NCBI GenBank assembly: GCA_964434165.1
Contig: CAYSUS010000005.1
Coordinates: forward strand, 1-64,000
Length of the DNA: 64,000 nucleotides
Origin: CAYSUS01 sp964434165
Lineage (GTDB): Bacteria > Planctomycetota > Planctomycetia > Pirellulales > Thermoguttaceae
Direction of reading: 5' to 3'
Made by a program: the position numbers and the translations under genes. Of the stretch, positions 45,426 to 54,382 are shown in pieces. Each line of letters begins with the position of its first letter. Positions within the stretch are counted from its first letter, which is position 1. The notes below the pieces were generated by a model that saw nothing but the letters and a program-made list of their open reading frames with translations, was not told where the DNA came from and did not search any database.

Positions 45426-46163
45426 TCACCCGCCCTCGATCTTCAGGCTCCCCAGCACCGGGGCGATGTAGGTCGCGATGCGCACCTCCTTCTCGATGGA
45501 ACGCGGCACGCGCCACCCGGCCACGATCCAGTGGCTCCCGGCGTCGTGGCAGTTGAACTGCAGCATGCCGGGCACGGCCTTGACGGCCAGCTCCTTGCCG
45601 CTGGCGTCCAGGGGCACCCAGTCCTGGTCGGCCTCGATCCGCAGCGTCTGCCAGGCCCGCCCTTCCGGGTCCCGCGTTTCGTTCCACCGCGCGTCGATGC
45701 CGCTCCAGAGGTTTTGCACCTCCTGGAGGATCGCCGCCGTCGGGTCGCGCTTGTCCTCCGACTTGTCGATCAGGGCGAGATAGAAGTAGTAGGGGAGCTT
45801 CTCGCCGTCCTTCTGGACGTGGGCCTCCCAGGTGGCCAGCAGCCCGGGCACGGTGACCATCGGCGTCTTGCGCTGCATCTTCTCGGGGCCGCTGCCCGGG
45901 GCGAAGGCGTTGGTGAACACGGTGGGCACGCGGAGCTGGAGCGGCGTGTTGGGGTAGGTCGTGGCGTCGGACAGCAGCGCGCCGCCGGGCACGCCGCTGC
46001 GAAGCTGCTCGATGCGGCGCTCCATGCGCTCGCGGTAGGCGCCGGTCCCGCAGCCCGCCGCGACCGAGGCGATCGCCAGCGCGGCGGCCGCCGCGCGGAA
46101 CCGGCGCAAGGGGCGTACCGGGAGCGAGGGGAGGTGGCCTGCGGCGGTGTTCGTGGAGATCAT
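45426..46163 (-). CDS. Lipoprotein of unknown function
   Basis: A protein of 245 residues. The signal peptide has a lipobox SVAAGC (Cys near residue 37). The mature part (TYPNTPLQLRVPTVFTNAF, then WEAHVQKDGEKLPYYFYLAL and HDAGSHWIVAGWRVP) is alpha/beta and shows no catalytic motif I know. The family looks planctomycete-specific. The ATG at 46163 is chosen; a start 12 codons upstream is possible. A promoter candidate lies at 46265-46293. Confidence 0.72.
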   Translation of the reverse strand: MISTNTAAGHLPSLPVRPLRRFRAAAAALAIASVAAGCGTGAYRERMERRIEQLRSGVPGGALLSDATTYPNTPLQLRVPTVFTNAFAPGSGPEKMQRKTPMVTVPGLLATWEAHVQKDGEKLPYYFYLALIDKSEDKRDPTAAILQEVQNLWSGIDARWNETRDPEGRAWQTLRIEADQDWVPLDASGKELAVKAVPGMLQFNCHDAGSHWIVAGWRVPRSIEKEVRIATYIAPVLGSLKIEGG

Positions 46164-46264
46164 CGGTGCAACCTGCTGGTCGGGACGGCGAAAGAACACT
46201 TGACCGGACGAGACAATGCCTGGCTGACACGGTCGGACCGCCAGAAACGCAGTGGCAAGCCTTT

Positions 46265-46293
46265 ATTGTAAGACGGGCGTGGGGGAGCGGCAA
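46265..46293 (-). promoter_or_regulatory. Predicted promoter for the lipoprotein gene ending at 45426
   Basis: On the minus strand TTGCCG (46288-46293, four of six), a 17-base spacer and TACAAT (46265-46270, five of six). The leader would be about 95 bases. Confidence 0.45.
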
Positions 46294-46433
46294 GAAACGG
46301 ACCCTTTCGGCCGTCCATGCAGCGAAGTAGAATGGAGATCGCTGCGAATGCCCCTCCGCGGACTTCGTCGCGTCGGGTGCCCGGTGTGACCGTCCACTCC
46401 CCGGCCCTTCTAGCTCTCGAACACCTCTCCTGC

Positions 46434-47105
46434 ATGGACCCGTTCCATCTCTGCCTGGCGCTCGGCCCGGTGGCCGTGTATCTGCTCCTGATCGGAGCGA
46501 TTCACGTTTCGCGGCGACCGCTGGTCGTCTCGGGCGCGCGCGACGCGGCCGCGCTGGGGCTGGCCGTGGCCGGGCTGATCGCGGTGGGGCCGATCGAGCT
46601 GTTCTTCCCCTACGCGGCCGCCGCGCAGTTCGGGGCCTACGTCTGGATCTTCCTGATCACCTTCTACAGCTTGTGCCTGGTGCTGATCCTGCTGCTGATG
46701 CGGCCGCGGATCATCGTTTACAACGTGACGATCGAGCGGCTCCGGCCGATCCTCGCCGACCTGGTCCAGCAGCTCGACGGCGACGCCCGCTGGGCCGGCG
46801 ACGGGCTCATCCTGCCCAACATGGGCGTGCAGGCCCACCTGGAGATCTTCCCCGCGCTGCGCAACGTCTCGCTGGTCGCCACGGGGCCGCGGCAGAACTA
46901 CCTGGGTTGGCGGCGCCTGGAGACCGCCCTGCACGGCGCCATCGTCCAAAGCGAAGTCGTGCAGACCTCGCCCGGCGATTGGAGGCTGGGGGCCGCGCTT
47001 CTGGCCGCGGGGCTGCTGATCGGGGCCGTGATCCTCCAGGGCGTGGCCCGCGACCCGCAGTCCGTGGCCCAGTCGCTGTTCGAGATGCTCCGCCTTCCGC
47101 AGTGA
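46434..47105 (+). CDS. Membrane protein of unknown function
   Basis: A protein of 223 residues with four membrane helices: about 5-25 (LCLALGPVAVYLLLIGAI), 38-58 (ALGLAVAGLIAVGPIEL), 68-90 (YVWIFLITFYSLCLVLILLLM) and one near the C-terminus (LGAALLAAGLLIGAVILQG). Between the third and fourth is a soluble domain of about 100 residues (TIERLRPILADLVQQLDGD ... QNYLGWRRLETALHG). I do not recognise the family beyond an impression of a planctomycete membrane protein. No nearby gene suggests a role. Confidence 0.75.
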   Translation: MDPFHLCLALGPVAVYLLLIGAIHVSRRPLVVSGARDAAALGLAVAGLIAVGPIELFFPYAAAAQFGAYVWIFLITFYSLCLVLILLLMRPRIIVYNVTIERLRPILADLVQQLDGDARWAGDGLILPNMGVQAHLEIFPALRNVSLVATGPRQNYLGWRRLETALHGAIVQSEVVQTSPGDWRLGAALLAAGLLIGAVILQGVARDPQSVAQSLFEMLRLPQ

Positions 47106-47541
47106 CGGCGCCGGCGGTCGGGGTGCGATTTCGGTCGTCGACTCAGGAAGCGGACGGCTTCCCGGTCTGCTTCTTGCATCAGGAGCATGGGCTTCCTCGC
47201 GCCTCAGGGGAACGCACGGTACTCGGCCCCCGGCGGCCGTGTCAAGCCGGCGGAGGCGCTTCGTGAGGCCTGTGCGGGCCAGTCGCGTGGCAACGCCTCT
47301 GCGGCCTCTTCCGGACGTTGCGCGAGGGCCCGTTCAGCCGGCGCGGGCTGTGCCGGGTATTCGGCTGTCGCGCGCGCCGCCCGCTCCCGCACGATCGGTT
47401 TGCCTCAGCGCAGGCCGCAGAACGGGTCGATCTCTCCCCCGGGAATCGCCCGCATGGAGCGCACGGGCAGCGGTTCGGAGCGCACGCGAAGAACTCCTCC
47501 AAGCCGCACCACCAGCTCGGTACGCCGCGCACGGATGGACG
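47106..47541. other. Intergenic region without a gene
   Basis: In these 436 bases every frame gives Arg/Ala/Pro-rich translations without domains. The region must hold the promoter for the TPR/polysaccharide-export pair, but I see no convincing -10/-35 on the plus strand. Confidence 0.5.
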
Positions 47542-49311
47542 ATGGATCACGGCATCTCCACAGACACCCCGCGACGCTGGATTCCGCTTGTGGTGGGAGT
47601 GCAGATCGGCCTCTTCGGGCTGGCGATCGGCGCGCTGCGCTTGCGCCACTCCGACGATCCCCCGCCGCGCGAGACCTTGCCGGCGCGCAGTCTCGACGTC
47701 GAGTGGGCCCAGGCCGAACCGCCTCTCGCGCCGCCTGGGGACGCTGCCGCGCCGCGCGACCCGGGCCCGCCAGAGCCCGACTGGTTGCCGCCGTTGAGCG
47801 GACCGGCCCGCGAAGTCCTGGCGTCCTTCCGCTCGCTGGCCGAGGAAGAGGGCCTCGCGCCGACCCGATCCCAGCCGAGGGAGCTGGGGGACGGGCCGGT
47901 AAAGACGCACTGGCCTGATACCGACGCGTGGGACGAGCCGCGAGACGACGACGGCATGCCCATCGCCCGGCTCGGCCCGCTCCTGGCTCAGGCCACGGCG
48001 ACCCCCGGGCCGCAGGAGACGAGGGGTTGGCAAGACGAGGCCGGCGGCGAGTGCACTCCCTTGCGATTGCAGCAGCCCGTCTCGGTGCATATCCACGCGG
48101 CGCGCGCGGCTGCGGCCGAACAGGAGCCTGCCGAGACCGCCTCGGAACGGGAAGACGCCGAGCCGCGATCCGGGCCCGAGCTGCTGGCGGCCGACTCGGG
48201 AGCGCCGCTCGAAGCGCCCCGCCCCGAGGAAGAGGTGGAACAGGTTCCGGCCGAGGCGGCGTGTTCCCCGCGGACCGCGTTTCCGGTGATTGTCGAGGAC
48301 GAGGTCGAGGCGGAGTCCGAACCGATCCCCGGGCTGGTGCCCGATGCGCGGCCCCGTTCCTGGCAACTGGAGCGGATCGCGCGCGAGGCCGATGCCCACA
48401 CGCGGCGAGGCTTTGAGCTGGCCGGTCGGCGCGCGCTGTTCTCCGCCCGGAGCGAGTTCGTCGTGGCGCTGCGCCTGATCGCGCAGGGGCTCGACACGGA
48501 GCACCGCACCGACATCCACAGCGAGGCCCTCGCCCGCGGTCTGGCCGCCCTGAAGGAGGCCGAGGACTTCGTGCCGACCGGCCCCGGGCTGGAAGCGGAG
48601 CTGGACCTGCCGACGATCGTGGCCGGCCACGCGACGCCCGTGCTCAAGCGCGTGCGCCTGGAGGACTGGACGCCGCTGTTGGCGCTGGAGAGGTATTTCA
48701 CCTACGCCCAGGAGCAGCTGGCACTGGCGGTCGGGCGGGAGGTTGCCGGGTCGATGGCCCTGCACGCGCTGGGCAAGCTGCATGCGGAGGCTTCCGGACA
48801 GGCGACGCTCCTGGGCATCCGGGCTGCCGGTCCCAAGGCCATGGCGTTCTACCAGGCCGCCCTGCTGGTCGATCCGCAGAACTTCATGGCCTCCAACGAC
48901 CTGGCCGTGCTGCTGGCCCGCTCGGGGCGCTACGTCGAGGCCCGCGCCGCCCTGATCCACAGCCTTCGGCAAAGCCCGCACGTCGAGGGCTGGCGCAACC
49001 TGGCCGTGGTGTGCGGAAGGCTCGGTCAGCACGAGCTCGCCGCGCGGGCCGACGCGCAATGGCAGGCGATGGTCCATTCGAGCGACCGGCACGGCGGTCC
49101 CGCGCCCGACGCGACGCCGCCGGTTCAGTGGGTGCCGCCGGACGTCCTCGCGGGCTCTCAGGCCGACGCGACGGCGCGTCCGCCGCACCGGCAGGCATCG
49201 CCCGCCGCGGCGCCCCCGGCGGGCCCGCAGCGCCCGGCCGGGGGCCGCAAGCTGTCGAGCCGGGCGTGGTACTTCACCGGCGCGGAGTCCAGGCAGGCGC
49301 GACCGCAATAG
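47542..49311 (+). CDS. Membrane-anchored TPR-like protein paired with polysaccharide export gene
   Basis: A protein of 589 residues. A membrane helix lies at about 12-30 (WIPLVVGVQIGLFGLAIGAL), followed by a long acidic, Pro-rich linker to about residue 270. Residues about 275-510 are helical, with TPR-like units (GPKAMAFYQAALLVDPQNF, NDLAVLLARSGRYVEARAAL, WRNLAVVCGRLGQHELAARAD). The tail is Pro/Ala-rich. It ends 27 bases before the Wza-like gene, so the two are almost certainly cotranscribed, and it may scaffold export or envelope assembly. The start at 47542 is chosen to place the membrane helix at the N-terminus. Confidence 0.75.
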   Translation: MDHGISTDTPRRWIPLVVGVQIGLFGLAIGALRLRHSDDPPPRETLPARSLDVEWAQAEPPLAPPGDAAAPRDPGPPEPDWLPPLSGPAREVLASFRSLAEEEGLAPTRSQPRELGDGPVKTHWPDTDAWDEPRDDDGMPIARLGPLLAQATATPGPQETRGWQDEAGGECTPLRLQQPVSVHIHAARAAAAEQEPAETASEREDAEPRSGPELLAADSGAPLEAPRPEEEVEQVPAEAACSPRTAFPVIVEDEVEAESEPIPGLVPDARPRSWQLERIAREADAHTRRGFELAGRRALFSARSEFVVALRLIAQGLDTEHRTDIHSEALARGLAALKEAEDFVPTGPGLEAELDLPTIVAGHATPVLKRVRLEDWTPLLALERYFTYAQEQLALAVGREVAGSMALHALGKLHAEASGQATLLGIRAAGPKAMAFYQAALLVDPQNFMASNDLAVLLARSGRYVEARAALIHSLRQSPHVEGWRNLAVVCGRLGQHELAARADAQWQAMVHSSDRHGGPAPDATPPVQWVPPDVLAGSQADATARPPHRQASPAAAPPAGPQRPAGGRKLSSRAWYFTGAESRQARPQ

Positions 49312-49338
49312 GCAAGACCCGACCGCGAAAAGACGACC

Positions 49339-50637
49339 ATGCCAAGCCCCAGCGGCAGCTCCGGGAAAGCGCGACGCGTGCCGGCGAGCGTCGGCGCCGC
49401 GCTCCTGGCGGCGTGCGCGGCGGCCGTCCTGTGGGCCGTCCAAGGCGAGCCGGTCACCGGGCCGGAGCTGGCCGCGGCTCCCTATGCGGTGCGGGCGTCA
49501 TCGGTCCGATGGCCCGCCATCCCGAGTCCTCGCGCAGGGCGGCCTGGCCCGATGCCCGCCGGCGCCGGCTGCGGCCTGGCGGCGTGCCGGGGCCTGGGGC
49601 CGGCCGCGCCTTGCCACATCTGCGCGGTCGATTGCGCGCAGTGCGACGAGGGGCGATGCGGCGGTTGGGAGCGGGCCCGCTCGATCGCCTGGCAGGCCTA
49701 CGCCCAGGGCGAATACGTGGGCCACGAGCGGCTCGCCCACGTGCCCGAGTACCGCCTGCGCGTGGACGACCAGCTCGACCTGATCTACCGTCTGACGCGT
49801 GAAGAGACGTCAAGGCCGTATCGACTCAACGTCGGCGACGAGATCCGCGTCGAATCGTTTACCGACGCGGAGCTCAACCGCGACCTGATCCTGCAGCCCG
49901 ACGGCTCGATCACCCTCCGCCTCCTGGGCCAGGTTCGCGCCACGGGGCTGACGGTCGCGCAGCTTCGCGACAAGCTCGAGGAGCTTTACACCAAGTACTA
50001 CAAGGTCCCGGCGATCACCGTCACGCCGCTCCGCGTGAACACCAAGCTGGAGGACCTGCGGGCGTCGGTCGATCGGCGCTACGGACTGGGCGGCCAGAGC
50101 CAGGTCGTGCGCGTTACCCCGGAGGGTTCGATCTCGCTTCCGGCGATCGGCCCCATGCCGGCCCAGGGGTTGACGCTCGCCGAGCTCCAGCGAGAGCTCA
50201 ACGAGCGCTATCGGCAGGAGATCGAAGGGATCGAGGTCATCCCCGTGCTCATCGAGCGGGCGCCCCGCTACGTGTACGTGCTGGGCGAGGTGAGGACTCC
50301 CGGGCGCTTCGAGCTGACCGGTCCGACCACCGTGCTTCAGGCGATCAGCATGGCGGGGAGTTGGAACGTGGGGGCCCACTTGCGCCAGGTCGTGGTCTTC
50401 CGCCGCGGCGACGACTGGCGCTTGATGGCCACGATGCTCGATCTGGAAGGGGCCCTGATGGGCAAGAAGCCCTGCCCGCCCGGAGAGATCTGGCTCTCCG
50501 ACTCCGACATCGTGATCGTGCCCAAGAGCCCCATCCTGCGGGCCGACGACTTCATCGACCTCGTCTTCACGCGGGGCATCTACGGCGTGTTCCCCATGCA
50601 GACGGCGATCAACTTCTCGAAGCTGAGCTCGCTGTAA
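49339..50637 (+). CDS. Polysaccharide biosynthesis/export protein (Wza-like, SLBB domains)
   Basis: A protein of 432 residues. An N-terminal hydrophobic segment (about 16-34) acts as signal or anchor, followed by a Cys-rich stretch (CGLAACRGLGPAAPCHIC) that is unusual. The export domain starts at about 137 (EYRLRVDDQLDLIYR) and continues with YRLNVGDEIRVESF and LQPDGSITLRLLGQVRATG. Soluble ligand-binding beta-grasp units follow (VTPEGSISLPAIGPM, VYVLGEVRTPGRFEL). It should form or line an outer-membrane export path. No tyrosine kinase or chain-length gene is nearby. The TPR-like gene precedes it by 27 bases. Confidence 0.88.
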   Translation: MPSPSGSSGKARRVPASVGAALLAACAAAVLWAVQGEPVTGPELAAAPYAVRASSVRWPAIPSPRAGRPGPMPAGAGCGLAACRGLGPAAPCHICAVDCAQCDEGRCGGWERARSIAWQAYAQGEYVGHERLAHVPEYRLRVDDQLDLIYRLTREETSRPYRLNVGDEIRVESFTDAELNRDLILQPDGSITLRLLGQVRATGLTVAQLRDKLEELYTKYYKVPAITVTPLRVNTKLEDLRASVDRRYGLGGQSQVVRVTPEGSISLPAIGPMPAQGLTLAELQRELNERYRQEIEGIEVIPVLIERAPRYVYVLGEVRTPGRFELTGPTTVLQAISMAGSWNVGAHLRQVVVFRRGDDWRLMATMLDLEGALMGKKPCPPGEIWLSDSDIVIVPKSPILRADDFIDLVFTRGIYGVFPMQTAINFSKLSSL

Positions 50638-50661
50638 GAGCACCTGACCCGCTCGCCGCCG

Positions 50662-51594
50662 CTACTGGAGACCCTTGAGGAAGTCCTTCAGCGCGGCGTC
50701 CTCGGCTTCGTCCAGGTCGGAGCCGGCCTCGTCGGCGGCCGGCGCGGCCGGCTGGGGCGGCCCGTTCGAAGCCCCGCCGGCGCTCTGCCTCGAATCGCCG
50801 TCCGCGCCGGTCGTCTCCCCGTTGCTGGGTCCCGCCGGAGGCACCTCGTCCGAGGACGGGTCGGTGCTCGGGTCGGCGGCGATGGCCATCCAGTCCTCCG
50901 CCGCGCTCGCCCCAGACGCGGAAGGCGACGGCGGCCGGGGCGGAGCCCCGCGCCCCTCGGCCGAAGCCGGCTCGACCCCGGCCGCGGGCGTGTCGTGCTC
51001 CGGCTCGCCATGCTCCAGTTCGTGCGCTTCGTCCGTGCCCACTTCCACCGCCGGCTCGAGGGCATCGGCAGGCGGCGTCCCTTCGTCCCAGGGCTGCGTC
51101 TGGAGGTCGCCGTCCGCGGGCCCGGCGTCCTCCTCCCCGGCGATGGGCTCCAGTGGGGCCTCCACGATCTCCTCCTCGGCCGGCGGCGGGGCAGGTTGCC
51201 CGCCCTCGGGCTCATCCGCCGGCTCGAAGACCGGCACTTCCTCCCCGCCGGTCTCGAACGTTTCGCCGAGGTCGCCGAACAGAGGCGGCACCGCGGCGGG
51301 CTCGAACTCGTATTCCGCGCGAAACGTGAGGGGGCCGACACTGAACTCGTCACCCGGCCGGAGCGCGACTTCCGCGGCGATCTTCTCGCCGGCCAGGAAC
51401 GTGCCGTTGAGCGAGCCCAGATCCTTCAGATGCAGCAGCCCGTCCACCTCGAAAAGCTGGCAGTGCTGGCGGCTGACCATCGGATGGGCCACGGTCAGGT
51501 CGGCATCGCGGCTGCGACCGACGATCGTCGGCAGCCTCAGCCGCACGTCGCGCTTGTTGGCCTTGCCGCCGACAATGACTAGTTTCGCTTCCAT
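50662..51594 (-). CDS. FHA-domain protein with long acidic tail
   Basis: A protein of 310 residues. Residues about 1-95 form a forkhead-associated domain (PTIVGRSRDADLTVAHPMVS, RQHCQLFE and LKDLGSLNGTFLAGEK), with the Arg, Ser, His and Asn residues for phosphothreonine binding. The remaining 200 residues are acidic, Pro/Ala-rich and probably disordered, ending with DEAEDAALKDFLKGLQ, a short helix seen at the end of several planctomycete FHA proteins. Start at 51594. The gene converges on the export gene. Confidence 0.88.
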   Translation of the reverse strand: MEAKLVIVGGKANKRDVRLRLPTIVGRSRDADLTVAHPMVSRQHCQLFEVDGLLHLKDLGSLNGTFLAGEKIAAEVALRPGDEFSVGPLTFRAEYEFEPAAVPPLFGDLGETFETGGEEVPVFEPADEPEGGQPAPPPAEEEIVEAPLEPIAGEEDAGPADGDLQTQPWDEGTPPADALEPAVEVGTDEAHELEHGEPEHDTPAAGVEPASAEGRGAPPRPPSPSASGASAAEDWMAIAADPSTDPSSDEVPPAGPSNGETTGADGDSRQSAGGASNGPPQPAAPAADEAGSDLDEAEDAALKDFLKGLQ

Positions 51595-51805
51595 CGAACC
51601 TTGCGGTGCGCCCTCTGCAACGGGCGGCCGTCTCGACCGCATCGCCCGGTATAAGGAGGAAATCCACGAAAACCGCTATATGATAACTCCCCCCATCCGA
51701 CCTAGCAACCGTTTGGGGCGAGACCGTGGCCGCGGTGCCGCCGGACCGCGGGCCCCTTGACGCTCGGCAACCATTGCGATTAACTGAGCGGAGGTTCAAT
51801 TGCCC

Positions 51806-51833
51806 TTGCAGCCGGCGGGGGCAGACCTATAAT
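51806..51833 (+). promoter_or_regulatory. Predicted promoter for tRNA-Gly and possibly tig
   Basis: -35 TTGCAG (51806-51811), a 16-base spacer and a perfect -10 TATAAT (51828-51833), about 60 bases before the tRNA. The rest of the 51595-51895 gap contains an AT-richer patch near 51650-51700 that may be the promoter region of the minus-strand FHA gene; no gene is seen. Confidence 0.5.
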
Positions 51834-51895
51834 TTCCGGACTGTACCTACGGGCACCCCCCCACAACAGGGCAATGTTCGGGTGGTGTCGATGAT

Positions 51896-51968
51896 GCGGG
51901 TGTAGCTCAGTTGGCAGAGCACGACGTTGCCAACGTCGTTGTCGTGGGTTCGAATCCCATCACCCGCT
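51896..51968 (+). tRNA. tRNA-Gly (anticodon GCC)
   Basis: The 73 bases fold as a standard cloverleaf. Acceptor GCGGGTG pairs with CACCCGC. The D arm is GCTC/GAGC, the anticodon stem CGACG/CGTCG with loop TTGCCAA (anticodon GCC), and the T arm has loop TTCGAAT. The CCA end is not encoded. The tig start codon is only 40 bases downstream with no terminator between them. Confidence 0.97.
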
Positions 51969-52008
51969 CTCAGTTCTCTGCTCTTCCCACCTTCCCCGAT
52001 CGACGAGC

Positions 52009-53511
52009 ATGGCAGCCAAGCACTCCCCCGAGACCGACGACGCGGTCGTCCCCCCCGAAGACCAGCCGGAACTGGACGCGAAGGAGGAGGACGGGGAAGA
52101 AGAGCCAGAGCGTCTCGACCTGGAGGTCAACGTCAAGCAGAAGAGCGCCTGCGAGCGTCACATCACCGTGACCGTGCCGCGCGAGGACATCGATCGCTAC
52201 TTCGACAAGGAGTTCAGCGACATGATGCCCAAGGCGCAGGTGCCCGGCTTCCGTCCCGGCCACGCGCCGCGCAAGCTCGTCGAGTTGCGGTTCCGCAAGG
52301 AGGTGGGCGACCGGGTCAAGGGCGAGGTTCTGATGGACGCGATCTCCCAGGTCAACGAGGAGGAGCATCTGGCGGCGATCAGCGAGCCCGACCTCGACGC
52401 CGAGGCGATCGAGCTGCCCGAGGAGGGGCCGCTGACCTTCGAGTTCCGCCTGGAGGTCCGGCCGGAGTTCGATCTGCCCAAGTGGAAGGGGCTGACCCTC
52501 CAGAAGCCGGTCCGCGACTTCTCCTCCGCCGACGTGGACGAGGCGCTGAAGAACCTGCTGTCGCGCTATGGGCGTCTGGTGCCTTTCGACGGCCCTGCGG
52601 AGACGGGTGATTACCTCACCTGCAACCTTGCCGTCCGGCACGGAGACCAGGTGCTCAGCGAGGCGAGCGAGGCGGTGATCCGCATTCGGCCGGTGCTCAG
52701 TTTCCGCGATGCGAGGATCGAGGGGTTCGACCAGGCGGTGATCGGCGCGGAGGCGGGCCAGACGCGGCAGGCGACCGCCCGGCTCACGCAGGACGCTCCC
52801 AACGAGAAGCTGCGCGGCGAGGAAGTGAGCGCTTCGTTCGAGGTGTTGGAGGTCAAGCGGCTCGAACTGCCCGACCTGACCCCGTCCTTCCTGGAGGACA
52901 TGGGCGGGTTCGAGTCCGAGGCCGAGCTCCGCGACGCGATCCTCGACAATCTCCGCCGTCGCCTGGAGTATCGCCAGAGACAACAGGCCCGCGAACAGAT
53001 CAGCGCCCTGTTGACCGAGTCGGCCGACTGGGACCTCCCGCCCGACCTCTTGAAGCGCCAGAGCCAGCGCGAGCTGGAGCGGGCGGTCATGGAGCTGCGC
53101 CGCAGCGGGTTCAACGACGACGAGATCCGCGCCCACGCCAACGAGCTGCGTCAGAACAGCATGGCGAGCACGGCCCGGGCGCTGAAGGAGCACTTCATCC
53201 TCGAGCGGATCGCCGAGGAGGAGCAGGTGGACGTGACGGAGGAGGACTTCGACGCGGAGATCGCCCTGATCGCTCACCAGGCCGGCGAAAACCCTCGCCG
53301 CGTCCGCGCCCGGCTGGAGAAGGAAGGCCGCATGGACGTGTTGCGGAACCAGATCGTCGAGGGCAAGGTCATTGAGCTGATCCTCAAGCACGCCGAATTC
53401 AAGGAGGTGCCTTACCAGCCCGAGTCCGCGGAAGCCGAGGCCATCGACCATTCGGCCGGGGGCGAGCCGCCGGACATCCCCGAGGCCCAGGGCGGGACGC
53501 CCGAGGAATAG
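52009..53511 (+). CDS. tig: Trigger factor
   Basis: A protein of 500 residues, longer than the E. coli protein because of an acidic N-terminal extension of about 35 residues and an acidic tail. The ribosome-binding loop GFRPGHAPRKLVE is present. The middle FKBP-like domain (TGDYLTCNLAVRHGDQVLSE ... EEVSASFEVLEVKRLELPDL) and the C-terminal helical chaperone arms follow. It binds nascent chains at the ribosome exit. The order tig-clpP-clpP matches the usual chaperone/protease neighbourhood. It may be read together with the upstream tRNA. Confidence 0.95.
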   Translation: MAAKHSPETDDAVVPPEDQPELDAKEEDGEEEPERLDLEVNVKQKSACERHITVTVPREDIDRYFDKEFSDMMPKAQVPGFRPGHAPRKLVELRFRKEVGDRVKGEVLMDAISQVNEEEHLAAISEPDLDAEAIELPEEGPLTFEFRLEVRPEFDLPKWKGLTLQKPVRDFSSADVDEALKNLLSRYGRLVPFDGPAETGDYLTCNLAVRHGDQVLSEASEAVIRIRPVLSFRDARIEGFDQAVIGAEAGQTRQATARLTQDAPNEKLRGEEVSASFEVLEVKRLELPDLTPSFLEDMGGFESEAELRDAILDNLRRRLEYRQRQQAREQISALLTESADWDLPPDLLKRQSQRELERAVMELRRSGFNDDEIRAHANELRQNSMASTARALKEHFILERIAEEEQVDVTEEDFDAEIALIAHQAGENPRRVRARLEKEGRMDVLRNQIVEGKVIELILKHAEFKEVPYQPESAEAEAIDHSAGGEPPDIPEAQGGTPEE

Positions 53512-53532
53512 CACGGCGCGCTTGGCGCGTGC
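53511..53532 (+). terminator. Hairpin at the end of tig
   Basis: GCAC(G)GCGC / GCGCGTGC with a five-base loop, overlapping the last base of the stop codon. One base is bulged and there is no T tract, so it could attenuate rather than stop transcription into clpP. Confidence 0.3.
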
Positions 53533-53663
53533 CCCTCCGGTGCGACGACGTGATGCTCCGCGTGGAGGGCCTCGACCGATCCTGCATTCGTGGACGATTT
53601 CCAGCAGCCCTCGCCGCGCGCGCCGCGTGTCGGATCCGCCTCATAAGCCCCAGTCCCCAGACC

Positions 53664-54302
53664 ATGAGCATTTCGCACTATTCGCCGATCGACCCGCGGC
53701 TGAGCTACCGCGACTACCAGCGCCAGCGGCAGATGACGCTCGGCGATCTGCTTCTGGAGAACCGGATCATCCTGCTCCAGGGGCCGATCTACGACGGCAA
53801 CGCCAACGAAGTGGTGATGAAGCTCCTGTATCTCCAGAGCGAGAACCGCCGCAAGGACATCCACTTCTACATCAATTCGCCCGGCGGCAGCGTCAGCGCC
53901 ACGCTGGCGATCTACGACACGATGCAGATCCTCAGTTGCCCCGTGGCCACGTACTGCGTGGGCCTGGCGGCCAGCGGGGGAGCCGTGCTCCTGGCCGGGG
54001 GGAGCAAGTCGAAGCGGTTCGCCCTGCCCCACGCCAAGGTAATGATCCACCAGCCGTACGGCCAGGTGGGCGGCCAGGTCTCGGACATCGAGATCCAGGC
54101 CGAGGAGATCCTCAAGACCCGCGAGGTCCTCAACCGCATCCTCTCCGACCACACCGGCCAGCCCCTGGATCGCATCGCCAAGGACACCGACCGCGACTTC
54201 TACATGACGGCCGAGCAGGCCAAGGAGTACGGCGTAGTGGACGACATCCTCACCAAGCACAAGGGCGGCGAGGAAGAGGAAGAGGAAGAAGAGGCGAAAT
54301 GA
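53664..54302 (+). CDS. clpP: ATP-dependent Clp protease proteolytic subunit, first paralogue
   Basis: A protein of 212 residues. The catalytic triad is complete: Ser104, His129 (VMIHQPYG) and Asp178 (TDRD). Around the serine it reads LAASGGAVLL, whereas most ClpP proteins have ASMGA. The handle region and HTGQPLDRIAKDTDRDFYM are standard. The tail is a run of Glu (EEEEEEEE), unlike its neighbour. It should form rings with ClpX or ClpA, perhaps mixed with the second ClpP. The ATG at 53664 is chosen over an upstream ATG at 53529 because the extra residues do not match the family. Confidence 0.93.
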   Translation: MSISHYSPIDPRLSYRDYQRQRQMTLGDLLLENRIILLQGPIYDGNANEVVMKLLYLQSENRRKDIHFYINSPGGSVSATLAIYDTMQILSCPVATYCVGLAASGGAVLLAGGSKSKRFALPHAKVMIHQPYGQVGGQVSDIEIQAEEILKTREVLNRILSDHTGQPLDRIAKDTDRDFYMTAEQAKEYGVVDDILTKHKGGEEEEEEEEAK

Positions 54303-54333
54303 CGAATCTCGAATGAGGAAGCGCGAAAGCCGC

Positions 54334-54375
54334 CTCCTGATCCCTGACTCCTGATCCCTGACTCCTGATCCCTGG
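54334..54375 (+). repeat. Three tandem copies of a 14-bp repeat
   Basis: CTCCTGATCCCTGA occurs three times in a row (54334-54347, 54348-54361, 54362-54375, the last with one change). It fills most of the gap between the clpP genes and ends eight bases before the second ATG, where a ribosome binding site would be expected. Copy number could vary. Confidence 0.85.
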
Positions 54376-54382
54376 CCCCGCC

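Noticed and set aside
54334..54375. Short direct repeats considered as a CRISPR array
   Set aside because: The 14-bp units are adjacent with no spacers and no cas genes are present in the window.
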